Of a stretch of 64,000 bases of DNA, positions 49,201 to 57,805 are shown piece by piece. The position numbers were made by a program, and so were the translations under genes. Below the pieces are notes generated by a model. The model did no database searches, was not told where the DNA came from, and saw nothing but the letters and a program-made list of their open reading frames with translations. The stretch comes from an uncultured Christensenella sp. GTDB lineage: Bacteria; Bacillota; Clostridia; Christensenellales; Borkfalkiaceae. The stretch covers positions 1 to 64,000 of the forward strand of contig CAJUGP010000002.1 in assembly GCA_910586365.1 (NCBI GenBank), in the 5' to 3' direction. Position 1 is the first letter of the stretch. The number at the start of each line of letters is the position of its first letter.

Positions 49201-49236
49201 CGAAGTGAGCAGGAAAATCATAATAATGATTTTTAA

Positions 49237-49264
49237 TTTCAAGCGCAAAAATCTTTGCTATAAT
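49237..49264 (+). promoter_or_regulatory. Promoter of the small HTH gene
   Basis: TTTCAA (49237-49242), a 16-base spacer and TATAAT (49259-49264). Confidence 0.6.
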
Positions 49265-49290
49265 AAATAAAAAAGGAAGGAAGTAAAATT

Positions 49291-49500
49291 ATGTCTTTTG
49301 GTTTCAACAAAAAAATAATTCTCGATTTTATGAAAGATAAGAACCTCTCGAAATCGAAATTCTGTAAACTCTGCGGTTTCGGTATGACTACGCTAAACAA
49401 AATAATGAACGACGACTACTCGATACACATCGATGTATTAGGCAAATTATCAAAAACGATGAACGTAGAAATAAAAGACTTATTTACCAAACAAAAATAA
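49291..49500 (+). CDS. Small XRE/Cro-like HTH protein
   Basis: 69 residues, nearly all helix-turn-helix: LSKSKFCKLCGFGMTTLNKI aligns with the XRE recognition helices, followed by LGKLSKTMNVEIKDLFT. An AAGGAAGG site lies eight bases before the ATG. It is AT-rich with many AAA and ATA codons, unlike the flanking genes, which suggests recent arrival. It faces the aminotransferase gene tail to tail. Confidence 0.82.
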   Translation: MSFGFNKKIILDFMKDKNLSKSKFCKLCGFGMTTLNKIMNDDYSIHIDVLGKLSKTMNVEIKDLFTKQK

Positions 49501-49517
49501 GGCGTTGCCGCCTTATT
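49491..49517 (-). terminator. Terminator of the aminotransferase gene
   Basis: Arms AATAAGGCG (49496-49504) and CGCCTTATT (49509-49517) with a 4-base loop and T5 on the minus strand. The stem includes the stop codon of the small HTH gene. Confidence 0.75.
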
Positions 49518-50691
49518 CAAATTCTTTGATGAGTTTTTCAAAAGCGGGCAGCGAACGCTCGATCGTTTCCCGTTTGACGCAATACGAAATCCGCACGTAC
49601 CCCTCTACGCCGAAACTGTCGGACGGAACGAGCAGCAATTCGTATTTTTTCGCCCGCTCGCAAAACGCTTTCGCGTCGGACAAAGGCGATTTTACGAACA
49701 GATAGAACGCCCCCTCGGGTTCGACGCACTCGTAGCCGAACGACCGCAATGCGTTATAAAGCAAATCGCGGTTTTCCCGATAGCGCGAAAGATCGCCCGA
49801 TTTCCCCAAACAGGACGCGCAGACGCGTTGAAACAGCGCAGGCGCGCACACAAAGCCCAAACTCCTGCCCGCGCCGCAAACAGCGGCGAACAGATCGTCC
49901 GCGCCCGTACACTGCGGCGAAACCGCCAAATAGCCGATGCGTTCGCCCGCCAGCGATAGCGATTTGGAAAAGGAATAACAGACGATCGTATCGCGGTAAT
50001 AGGCGGCGGGATAAGGCACAGCCGCGCCGTAAGTAAGTTCGCGGTACGGCTCGTCGGCGATCAGAAAAATCGGCGCACCCTTTTGCGCGCTCTTCTTTTT
50101 GAGCAGCACGGCAAGCTCTTTCAGCTCGTTTTCGCCGTACACCGTGCCCGCAGGATTGTTGGGCGAATTGATGATAACGGCTTTGGTTTTTTCCGTGACC
50201 GCTTCGTCGAGCGACCCCATGTCAAGGTGAAACCGCTTATCGGCGCGCGCGGCTTTTACCATGCCCCCCGCGTTTTCGATAAAGACGCGGTATTCGGGAA
50301 AATACGGCGCGATCACGACAAACTCGTCCCCTTCCTCGCACAGCGCAGTCAAAACAATCGTAAGCGACGCCGCCGCGCCGCACGTCATATAAACGTGTTC
50401 CCCATCCATGGGTACGCCGAACGCGCCCTCTATGTACGATGCCACCGCGCGCCGTACCTGTGCGTCGCCCGCCGCCGACGTATAGCCGTGCAGCTCCTGC
50501 GCGGGCATATCGCGCAAAAGCCGTTTGATTTCCTGTTCCACGCAGGCAGGCGCGGGAATGCTCGGATTGCCGAGGGAAAAATCAAACACGTTTTCCCTGC
50601 CGATTTCCTGCGCGCGCCCGTTTCCGTACTCAAACAATTCGCGGATTGCCGAACGCTCCCGTCCCAACCGCAGCATTTTTTCGTTTAACAT
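49513..50691 (-). CDS. PLP-dependent class I aminotransferase
   Basis: A 392-residue fold-type I enzyme. The PLP Lys is in CYSFSKSLSLAGERIG near residue 240. NSPNNPAGTVY and the Arg of GYVRISYC near the C terminus bind PLP and substrate carboxylate. DFSLGNPSIPAP begins the domain. Substrate is unclear; aspartate, aromatic or alanine-type transfer are all possible. The ATG at 50691 has AAAGGA upstream; the extended frame runs into a repeat. Confidence 0.92.
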   Translation of the reverse strand: MLNEKMLRLGRERSAIRELFEYGNGRAQEIGRENVFDFSLGNPSIPAPACVEQEIKRLLRDMPAQELHGYTSAAGDAQVRRAVASYIEGAFGVPMDGEHVYMTCGAAASLTIVLTALCEEGDEFVVIAPYFPEYRVFIENAGGMVKAARADKRFHLDMGSLDEAVTEKTKAVIINSPNNPAGTVYGENELKELAVLLKKKSAQKGAPIFLIADEPYRELTYGAAVPYPAAYYRDTIVCYSFSKSLSLAGERIGYLAVSPQCTGADDLFAAVCGAGRSLGFVCAPALFQRVCASCLGKSGDLSRYRENRDLLYNALRSFGYECVEPEGAFYLFVKSPLSDAKAFCERAKKYELLLVPSDSFGVEGYVRISYCVKRETIERSLPAFEKLIKEFE

Positions 50692-50705
50692 GTTACATCC
50701 TTTCT

Positions 50706-50940
50706 TAAAATAGATTCCTCGACTTCGCTCGGAATGACAAGAAACCGTTTTGCCCCCTGTCAGACTGCGGAAAAAACACTGTCGTTTTAGGGCAATGCCG
50801 CTCTGGCAATCGACGGCAGCGCACTCCGTTGTCATTCCGAGGGCGGCGCACCCTGCGTTATTCGAGGGCAGCGCCGCTCTGGCAGTCGACGGCAGCGCAC
50901 TCCGTTGTCATTCCGAGGGCGGCGCCCGAAGAATCTCTTT
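50706..50940. repeat. Family A repeats with a 53-bp direct duplication
   Basis: A reverse family A copy lies near 50712. Then two near-identical 53-bp segments follow (50797-50849 and 50873-50925), beginning GCCGCTCTGGCA and containing GTTGTCATTCCGAGGGCGGC, 76 bp apart. The last ends in CCCGAAGAATCTC. No gene is seen. Confidence 0.82.
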
Positions 50941-50944
50941 CCTC

Positions 50945-53758
50945 TTACAGCACTTTTTTCAAAAACTGCCCCGTGTAACTGTGCTCCGCGCGCGCGATCT
51001 CCTCGGGCGTACCCGTGCACAGAATCTCACCGCCGCCGTCGCCGCCGTCCGGTCCGAGATCGATAATATGATCGGCGATCTTCACAACGTCGAGATTGTG
51101 TTCGATGACCACGACGGTGTTTCCGCCGTCGCGCAGACGCAGCAAAATCGAAACGAGCTTGTCCACGTCGTAGCTCGAAAGCCCCGTGGTCGGTTCGTCG
51201 AGAATATACACCGTTTTGCCCGTGGAGCGGCGCGAAAGCTCGGTTGCAAGCTTCACGCGTTGCGCTTCGCCGCCCGAAAGCGTCGTCGAGCTTTGCCCCA
51301 ATTTGATATAGCCCAACCCCACCTCGTTGAGCGAGGCAACTTTATTGTAAATCGAAGAAACGTTGCGGAAAAATTCGCACGATTCTTCCACCGTCATGTC
51401 GAGCACGTCGGCAATGGTCTTGCCCTTGTAATGCACTTCGAGCGTCTCGCGGTTATAACGTTTTCCGCCGCACACTTCGCAAGGCACATAGACGTCGGGC
51501 AGGAAGTGCATTTCGATTTTCATGATACCGTCGCCCTGACAGTTTTCGCACCGACCGCCCGCCACGTTAAAGGAAAATCTGCCCGCTTTGAATCCCATCT
51601 GTTTGGCGTCCTGCGAGGCGGCGAACAGTTCGCGGATGCCGCCGAACGCGCCCGTATACGTCGCGGGGTTGGAACGCGGCGTTCTGCCGATGGGCGATTG
51701 GTCGATCGCCACAACCTTATCGAAATATTCCAGTCCCGAATAAGCGCCGTGCTTGCCCTGCGGCAGACGCGCGCCGCCCAACTGATTGGATAAGATCGGC
51801 AAGATGATTTCGTTGACGAGCGAAGATTTCCCCGAACCCGATACGCCCGTTACGACGGTGATAAGCCCCGCGGGGATCTCCGCCGTAAACCCTTTCAGAT
51901 TGTTCTGTCGGCAGTCCTCTACGCGGAACACTCTGCCGTCGGGCGCTTTGCGTACGGCGGGCACGGCGATTTTTTTTCTGCCCGAAAGGTAATCGCCCGT
52001 CACCGAACGCGGCGCGGCGCAGATATCTTCCACGCTGCCGCACGCGACCACCTCGCCCCCGTGCACGCCCGCCTGCGGTCCGATATCCACCAAATAATCG
52101 GCGGCGCGCATGGTATCCTCGTCGTGTTCGACGACGATGAGCGTATTGCCCAAATCGCGCAGACCTTTGAGCGATTGCAGCAGTTTATCGTTATCGCGCT
52201 GATGCAGTCCGATGCTCGGCTCGTCGAGAATATACAGCACCCCCGTGAGCGCGCTGCCGATTTGCGTTGCGAGGCGGATGCGCTGGCTCTCGCCGCCCGA
52301 AAGCGTCGCCGCCGAACGCGAAAGCGTTAAATAATCAAGCCCCACGCCGATCAGAAATTCGATGCGGCTTTTGATTTCTTTCAGAACGACGGCGGCGATC
52401 TTCTCCTGCGTCGGCGTTAAAACAAGTCCGTCGAGGAACACGGAGATATCGCGCACGGGCATGTCGCAAAGGTCCGCGATATTTTTGCCCCCCACCGTGA
52501 CGGCAAGCGCCTCTTTTTTAAGGCGTTTCCCGCGGCAGACAGGGCAGTCGGATACGCGCATATAGCGTTCGATATCCCATTTGACGCCCGTCGAACTCGT
52601 TTGCGTATACCGCCGCTGTAAGTTATTGACGAAACCCTCCCAGCTCATGGAATAGCTGCCCGAAAAGGCGTGCGTCTTATAATCGAGGTTGATTTTTTCG
52701 CCGCCGTTGCCGTACATGAGGATATCGTATGCCGATTTGGGCAGTTCGCCGACGGGCACGTCGAGCGAAAAGCCGTAGCGTTTTGCAAGCGCGGTCACGT
52801 ACATGAGGTTGGTGGAATTGCTGTCGAGCATCCATCCGCTCGCATGAATGGCGCCCTCGCGAAGCGTCTTGCTCTTGTCGGGGCATAAAAGATCGGGGTC
52901 GACCGCCTGCGTAAAGCCCAGCCCCGTGCACGAGGGGCAAGCCCCCCAAGGGGTGTTGAACGAAAACAAGCGCGGTTCGATCTCCTCGATCGAAATATCG
53001 CAGTCGGGGCAGGAATAGCGCGTGGAATACAGCGTTTCCTCGCCCTCGCAGTCGATCACGACCAAGCCGTCGGCAAGCTTGAGCGCCGTTTCGAGGCTCT
53101 CGGTCAACCGCTTCAAAACGCCCTCTTTGATGACGAGACGGTCGACGACCACGCTGATATTGTGGCGGATATTCTTTTCGAGCTTGATTTCTTCTTGCAG
53201 GTCGTACACGATGCCGTCGATCTTCACACGCGCGTAACCGCTCTTGCGGTATCCTAACAATTCTTTTTGATACTCGCCCTTTTTTCCGCGCACGACAGGC
53301 GCGTTGATCAAAATTTTGCTGCCCGCGGGCAGCTCCGTAACGCGGTCGGCAATTTCGTCCACCGTTCTGCGCTTGATCTCCCTGCCGCACTTGGGGCAGT
53401 GGGGCGTGCCTGCGCGCGCGTACAGCAATCGCAGATAGTCGTATATCTCCGTCACCGTGCCCACCGTCGAACGGGGGTTTTTCGACGTCGTTTTCTGGTC
53501 GATCGAAATGGCGGGCGAAAGCCCCTCGATCCGCTCGACGTCGGGCTTTTCCATCATACCCAAAAACTGCCGCGCGTAGGACGAAAGACTTTCCATGTAC
53601 CGCCTTTGTCCTTCCGCGAAAATGGTATCGAACGCCAACGTCGATTTGCCCGACCCCGAAACGCCCGTGAATACGGTGAGCGAACCGCGCGGCACGCGCA
53701 CGTCGATATTTTTCAGATTATTTTCTTTTGCGCCTTTAACGTAAATTTCTTCCTTCAT
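50945..53758 (-). CDS. uvrA: Excinuclease ABC subunit A
   Basis: A 937-residue damage sensor of nucleotide excision repair with two ABC ATPase halves. Walker A sites are GVSGSGKSTLAFDT near residue 32 and VVTGVSGSGKSSL near 635; signatures are TLSGGESQRIRLAT and TLSGGEAQRVKLAT. Zinc Cys pairs are seen in CPDC, CPKCGREI and CENCQGDG. The ATG at 53758 overlaps the HAD gene's stop (ATGA). It follows uvrB and the nucleotidase gene on one transcript. Confidence 0.97.
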   Translation of the reverse strand: MKEEIYVKGAKENNLKNIDVRVPRGSLTVFTGVSGSGKSTLAFDTIFAEGQRRYMESLSSYARQFLGMMEKPDVERIEGLSPAISIDQKTTSKNPRSTVGTVTEIYDYLRLLYARAGTPHCPKCGREIKRRTVDEIADRVTELPAGSKILINAPVVRGKKGEYQKELLGYRKSGYARVKIDGIVYDLQEEIKLEKNIRHNISVVVDRLVIKEGVLKRLTESLETALKLADGLVVIDCEGEETLYSTRYSCPDCDISIEEIEPRLFSFNTPWGACPSCTGLGFTQAVDPDLLCPDKSKTLREGAIHASGWMLDSNSTNLMYVTALAKRYGFSLDVPVGELPKSAYDILMYGNGGEKINLDYKTHAFSGSYSMSWEGFVNNLQRRYTQTSSTGVKWDIERYMRVSDCPVCRGKRLKKEALAVTVGGKNIADLCDMPVRDISVFLDGLVLTPTQEKIAAVVLKEIKSRIEFLIGVGLDYLTLSRSAATLSGGESQRIRLATQIGSALTGVLYILDEPSIGLHQRDNDKLLQSLKGLRDLGNTLIVVEHDEDTMRAADYLVDIGPQAGVHGGEVVACGSVEDICAAPRSVTGDYLSGRKKIAVPAVRKAPDGRVFRVEDCRQNNLKGFTAEIPAGLITVVTGVSGSGKSSLVNEIILPILSNQLGGARLPQGKHGAYSGLEYFDKVVAIDQSPIGRTPRSNPATYTGAFGGIRELFAASQDAKQMGFKAGRFSFNVAGGRCENCQGDGIMKIEMHFLPDVYVPCEVCGGKRYNRETLEVHYKGKTIADVLDMTVEESCEFFRNVSSIYNKVASLNEVGLGYIKLGQSSTTLSGGEAQRVKLATELSRRSTGKTVYILDEPTTGLSSYDVDKLVSILLRLRDGGNTVVVIEHNLDVVKIADHIIDLGPDGGDGGGEILCTGTPEEIARAEHSYTGQFLKKVL

Positions 53759-54342
53759 ACCAATCCTTTGCGCCGCGCGATCTCGGCGACGCAGCGTTCG
53801 ATCCCCTCCCAATCGGATGCGGAATACGCGACTTCGTTCAAACGGTCTTTGCAATGTCTGCCCGCCGCCAACACCGCGCTTACGCCCGCGTTCTGCGCCG
53901 CCACGCAGTGGTCGACGTCGTTATCGACGAGCACGTCGATATAATGCTCGCGGCAGTATTCCCCCTTTTGCGCGCACTGCGCGACGAGCTTATCGTACGG
54001 GATTTTCCGCTTTTGCAGCCAATCGCGCGAGATCGCCTCGGGATTGATGAACCAATCCTTCGGGCGGGCGGTCAATATCGTGATCTCGTGCCCCTGTTCG
54101 CGCCAGCGTTCGAGCGCTTCGCGCGCGCCCTTGCGTACGGGCGCGTCGGTAAACACGACCATGCCGCCGTCTTTGATAAACGCAACCGCGTCTTCCACGC
54201 GCCAGTTGACGACCTTAACGAATTTATCGGCATACGGGTCGGTGATTTCAAAGGGTAGCCGATTGCGTTTTATGTACGCTTCGGCAAATTTCGCACGCTG
54301 CACAATGTTGAGCGTATCGTCAATGTCGACTGCAATCTTCAT
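53755..54342 (-). CDS. HAD-family 5'(3')-nucleotidase-like protein
   Basis: A 195-residue HAD hydrolase. AVDIDDTLNIV holds the nucleophile Asp and acid Asp; EITILTARPK is motif II; YIDVLVDNDVDHC is the last acidic motif. It resembles the deoxyribonucleotidase (NT5C) branch, which dephosphorylates deoxynucleoside monophosphates. It is wedged between uvrB (14-bp gap) and uvrA (4-bp overlap), suggesting a housekeeping role with repair products, though this is inference. Confidence 0.85.
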   Translation of the reverse strand: MKIAVDIDDTLNIVQRAKFAEAYIKRNRLPFEITDPYADKFVKVVNWRVEDAVAFIKDGGMVVFTDAPVRKGAREALERWREQGHEITILTARPKDWFINPEAISRDWLQKRKIPYDKLVAQCAQKGEYCREHYIDVLVDNDVDHCVAAQNAGVSAVLAAGRHCKDRLNEVAYSASDWEGIERCVAEIARRKGLV

Positions 54343-54355
54343 ACTTTTCTCCTTT

Positions 54356-56317
54356 TCAGCCTCTCAGCCGCCGCTTCAGTTGGGCGATCGTTTCGCGGAT
54401 CTCGATCGCGCGCTCGAAATCGAGCTGCGCCGACGCCACCTTCATGAGCGCCTTTAACTTTTCGATCTCCTCGGGAATATCCTTCGCCTTGATCCCTTCG
54501 GTTTTACGCGTTTTATCGGTGATCAGCAGCGACGATTTCACTTCTTTGACGATCGTCTTGGGCGTGATGCCGTGCTCCTCGTTAAACTTCATCTGAACGG
54601 CTCTGCGCCGCTCGGTTTCGCTTATCGCGCGCTTCATGCTGTCCGTCATCGTATCGGCGTACATGATCACTCTGCCTTCGGCGTTGCGCGCCGCCCTGCC
54701 GATCGTCTGCACGAGCGACGTTTCGCTGCGCAGAAAGCCCTCTTTATCGGCGTCGAGAATGGCGACAAGCCGCACTTCGGGAAGGTCCAGCCCTTCGCGC
54801 AGCAGGTTGATGCCGCACAGCACGTCGAACTCGCCCGAACGCAGTCCGTTCACGATGTCGATGCGCTCTAACGCGTCGATGTCCGAATGCATGTAACGCA
54901 CCTTGACGCCGTTCTCTTTGAGATAATCGGTGAGATTTTCCGCCATGCGTTTCGTAAGCGTGGTGACGAGCACTCTTCCGCCCGCACCCGTGACCGTTTT
55001 GATCTCGGAGAGCAGATCGTCGATCTGCCCGCGCGTCGGCTTGACGGTAACGGGGGGATCCAACAACCCCGTGGGGCGGATAAGCTGTTCGGCGACCTGC
55101 CCCGCCTGTTCCAGCTCGTAAGGCGCGGGCGTCGCGGATACGCAGATGAGCTGCGGCACGCGTTCGTCGAACTCTTCAAACGTAAGCGGACGGTTGTCGT
55201 AAGCCGATTTCAAGCGGAATCCGTAATTGACGAGATTGGTTTTGCGCGACAGATCGCCGTGATACATGGCGCGGATCTGCGGGATCGTCATATGACTTTC
55301 GTCGATAAACACAAGGAAATTCGGGGGGAAATAATCGAGCAGCGTGAAAGACGGCTGCCCCGGACTTCTCCCGTCGAAGTAACGCGAATAATTTTCCACG
55401 CCCGAACAGTAACCGATCTCGCGCAGCATTTCGAGGTCGTGCTCGGTGCGCTGGCGAAGGCGCTGCGCTTCCAAAAGCTTGCCTTCGTCCTCGAACGCCT
55501 TGACCTCGCCGCGCATGTCCTCTTCGATCACGGCAAGCGCGCCTTGCAGCTTTTCGCTGCCCACGGCGTAGTGGCTCGCAGGGAAGATCACGGCGTGTTT
55601 GAGCGCCGAAACCGTTTTGCCCGTGACGACATCGCACTCGCCCAACGTTTCGATCTCGTCGCCGAAAAACCCCACGCGGATCGCAACCTCGGAATTCGAC
55701 GCGGGGAAAATCTCCACGACGTCGCCGCGCACGCGGAAGCACGAGCGTTTGAAATCGGTATCGTTGCGCGTATAGTGGATCTCCACCAGACGGCGCAGCA
55801 ATTCGTCGCGTGCAAGCTCCTGTCCGGGACGCAGAGAAATGCCCAAACGGAAAAATTCCTCGGGCGCGCCCAAACCGTAAATGCAGGAAACCGAAGAAAC
55901 GACGATCACGTCGTCCCGCTCGCCGAGCGAACAGGTTGCGGCGTTGCGCAGCTTGTCGATCTCGTCGTTCATGGAAAGGTCTTTTTCGATATAAGTATCG
56001 GTCTGCGGAATATAGCTTTCGGGCTGATAATAATCGTAATAGGAAACGAAAAACTCCACGCGGTTTTCGGGGAAAAATTCGCGGAATTCGTTGCAAAGCT
56101 GCGCGGCAAGCGTTTTATTGTGCGCGATCACGAGCGCGGGACGCCCCGCGTTTTTGATAACGTTCGCCATCGTGAACGTTTTGCCGCTGCCCGTTACGCC
56201 GACGAGAACCTGCGTGCGTATGCCGTCTTTTACGCCTTCCGAAAGCTTGGCGATCGCCTCGGGCTGATCGCCCGTCGGCGAAAACGGCGATTTTAAGATA
56301 AAATCGTGATGTTCCAT
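54356..56317 (-). CDS. uvrB: Excinuclease ABC subunit B
   Basis: A 653-residue helicase-like subunit that receives damaged DNA from UvrA and recruits UvrC. Walker A is GVTGSGKTFTMANVI; the beta-hairpin YYDYYQPESYIP is the damage probe; helicase motifs DESHMTIPQ and VQTIGRAARN are present. The C terminus carries a UVR motif (LKALMKVASAQLDFERAIEI). Full length. Confidence 0.97.
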   Translation of the reverse strand: MEHHDFILKSPFSPTGDQPEAIAKLSEGVKDGIRTQVLVGVTGSGKTFTMANVIKNAGRPALVIAHNKTLAAQLCNEFREFFPENRVEFFVSYYDYYQPESYIPQTDTYIEKDLSMNDEIDKLRNAATCSLGERDDVIVVSSVSCIYGLGAPEEFFRLGISLRPGQELARDELLRRLVEIHYTRNDTDFKRSCFRVRGDVVEIFPASNSEVAIRVGFFGDEIETLGECDVVTGKTVSALKHAVIFPASHYAVGSEKLQGALAVIEEDMRGEVKAFEDEGKLLEAQRLRQRTEHDLEMLREIGYCSGVENYSRYFDGRSPGQPSFTLLDYFPPNFLVFIDESHMTIPQIRAMYHGDLSRKTNLVNYGFRLKSAYDNRPLTFEEFDERVPQLICVSATPAPYELEQAGQVAEQLIRPTGLLDPPVTVKPTRGQIDDLLSEIKTVTGAGGRVLVTTLTKRMAENLTDYLKENGVKVRYMHSDIDALERIDIVNGLRSGEFDVLCGINLLREGLDLPEVRLVAILDADKEGFLRSETSLVQTIGRAARNAEGRVIMYADTMTDSMKRAISETERRRAVQMKFNEEHGITPKTIVKEVKSSLLITDKTRKTEGIKAKDIPEEIEKLKALMKVASAQLDFERAIEIRETIAQLKRRLRG

Positions 56318-56329
56318 TGTTTTTCCTGT

Positions 56330-56400
56330 TCTCCGCCTGCCTCCCTTGAGTAAAGGGGGGTGCCCCGTCAGGGGCGGTGGGATTGCCGTGTTTCCCTATC
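56330..56400. repeat. Family B repeat upstream of uvrB
   Basis: CTCCCTTGAGTAAAGGGGGG followed by a Gly-rich strand ending GGGATTGCC. It begins about 20 bases before the uvrB start region. Confidence 0.6.
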
Positions 56401-56408
56401 TCGCCCCC

Positions 56409-56606
56409 TGTCACGTTGAGCGCAGCCGAAACGCCTCTCACTGTCACGTTGAGCGCAGCCGAAACGTCTCTCACTGTCACGTTGAGCGCAGCCGAAACGT
56501 CCCTCACTGTCACGTTGAGCGTAGCCGAAACGTCCCGCCCTGTCAGGTTGAGCGTAGTCGAAACGTCCCGCCCTGTCAGGTTGAGCGTAGTCGAAACGTC
56601 TCTTTG
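56409..56606. repeat. 33-bp tandem repeat array
   Basis: Six contiguous units of exactly 33 bp, each TGTCACGTTGAGCGCAGCCG plus AAACGTCTCTCAC with small changes (CAGG for CACG, GTAG for GCAG). Units begin at 56409, 56442, 56475, 56508, 56541 and 56574. There are no spacers, so this is not a CRISPR array. It ends in a family A reverse copy (GATTCTTCGGCAAGCTCAGA). Confidence 0.93.
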
Positions 56607-56649
56607 AGATTCTTCGGCAAGCTCAGAATGACAAGTTAATACCCGTATT

Positions 56650-56960
56650 GTGTCCCCCTTGTGTAAAGGGGTGAGCCGCGAATTCTGCGCACATGCCTGT
56701 GACTTGTGCGCGCGCGGCGAACTGAGCTATTGCACATAGATTGGTGCAATAGCGTGACCGAACCGCCGTTGCACCTTACGGCGGTGAGAAATTAAGGGGG
56801 ATTGCCTGCTCCGCCCTGTCACGTTGAGCGTAGCCGAAACGTCTCTTTGGGATTCTTCGACAAGCTCAGAATGACAAATTAATCCGCTCAGAATGACAAT
56901 AACCGTATCGCGTCCCCCTTGTGCAAAGGGGGATTAAGGGGGATTGCCTCCGCATTCTCA
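56650..56960. repeat. Family B repeat split by a hairpin-rich segment, plus further copies
   Basis: TGTCCCCCTTGTGTAAAGGG at about 56650 should continue straight into ATTAAGGGGGATTGCC, as a neighbour at 56912 does. Here about 119 bp (56672-56790) intervene. The intervening part is flanked by GGTGAG on both sides. After it come a 33-bp-type unit near 56816, a family A copy near 56850, and an intact family B copy near 56912. No gene is seen in 56318-57035. Confidence 0.8.
56672..56790. other. Inserted segment with three perfect hairpins
   Basis: Hairpin 1: GCGCACA (56687-56693) with TGTGCGC (56705-56711). Hairpin 2: CTATTGCAC (56727-56735) with GTGCAATAG (56744-56752). Hairpin 3: ACCGCCGT (56762-56769) with ACGGCGGT (56778-56785). 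GGTGAG occurs at 56670-56675 and 56783-56788. Could be a small mobile element or a structured RNA; not identified. Confidence 0.65.
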
Positions 56961-57035
56961 ACGCCTTTTATGCGCAGCAAATGAACGTTTGTTTGCTTCT
57001 ATTATAAAACGTTCGACACGATTTGTCAAACGTTT

Positions 57036-57410
57036 TTAAGAAAAGATGCTTTTGAAAATAATGCCGACAACAGCGGACAGCGCGCCGCACAAAACCGTGA
57101 TAAGCAGCCGCACGCGCAGGCTTCGCCTGCGGCGCAGATCGAGCCGCGCAAACGCCAAACCCGCCTCGTGCATGTGCACCACGTACGTGCGTTCTCCCTT
57201 GCGTTCGGTGGGAATGAGCGAAAAATACCCGTCGAGCGCGAGCGCCGATAGCGCGTTTTCCACCTTACCCTCGTCGAACTTACCCCGTTTGGGCAGCGCG
57301 CAAAGCAATTCGTATAGCGTGACCAAAAACCGCTCTTTTCCCGAAGACAGCGTGTAAACGGCGCGCATGACTTGACTTTCGCGGCGCGTTAATCCTTCGA
57401 TCCCGTTCAT
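57036..57410 (-). CDS. Small winged-helix-like membrane protein B
   Basis: 124 residues. The N-terminal 85 residues look like a winged helix: TRRESQVMRAVYTL, a helix ending NALSALALDGYF, and a beta wing SLIPTERKGERTYVVHMHEA. Basic residues (RRRRSLRVR) lead into one C-terminal membrane helix. The ATG at 57410 overlaps the stop of the next gene by 4 bp. The layout matches that neighbour, so they look like diverged duplicates. Function unknown. Confidence 0.75.
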   Translation of the reverse strand: MNGIEGLTRRESQVMRAVYTLSSGKERFLVTLYELLCALPKRGKFDEGKVENALSALALDGYFSLIPTERKGERTYVVHMHEAGLAFARLDLRRRRSLRVRLLITVLCGALSAVVGIIFKSIFS

Positions 57411-57772
57411 AACGCCCCCGCCATCACGGCGCACAGCGCGCCCAAAAATCCGCCTAATAACGACGCAAAAAAGACGAGCAGCGTTTCCACGCCCCTGTTG
57501 CGGCGCACCTCTTGTTTTTTGCCGCTCACCTCTTCGATAAAGCGCAGTCCTGCCGGCAGCGCGCACAAACAATACTCCCCGTCCTCAGCATAACGCACGT
57601 CGACGAAGGCATGTCCTTCCAAATTCAAGATCATTTCGCGCAGCTGCGCCCCGTCTACCCCTTCGCTTTCGCGGAAGGCGGAAAGCAAATCGGGTTCCTC
57701 GACAATTTTATAATTTTCGCCGCACGTTTTATGGATCGCGGTAAAAAGCCGCAACGTCTTTTCATCGAGCAT
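57407..57772 (-). CDS. Small winged-helix-like membrane protein A
   Basis: 121 residues. TLRLFTAIHKTCGENYKIV and LREMILNLEGHAFVDVRYAE, then GEYCLCALPAGLRFIEEV, give a helix-helix-strand-wing pattern. A basic stretch (KKQEVRRNRGVE) precedes a C-terminal membrane segment rich in Gly and Ala. No clear ribosome site before the ATG. It follows the CvpA-like gene and is coupled to the next gene. Confidence 0.75.
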   Translation of the reverse strand: MLDEKTLRLFTAIHKTCGENYKIVEEPDLLSAFRESEGVDGAQLREMILNLEGHAFVDVRYAEDGEYCLCALPAGLRFIEEVSGKKQEVRRNRGVETLLVFFASLLGGFLGALCAVMAGAL

Positions 57773-57805
57773 AAACTTAGTTTTGACGAAAATTCGCTCT
57801 TGTAT

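Noticed and set aside
56409..56606. CRISPR array
   Set aside because: The 33-bp units, like the 29-bp units at 4101-4388, touch each other with no unique spacers, and no cas gene is nearby.
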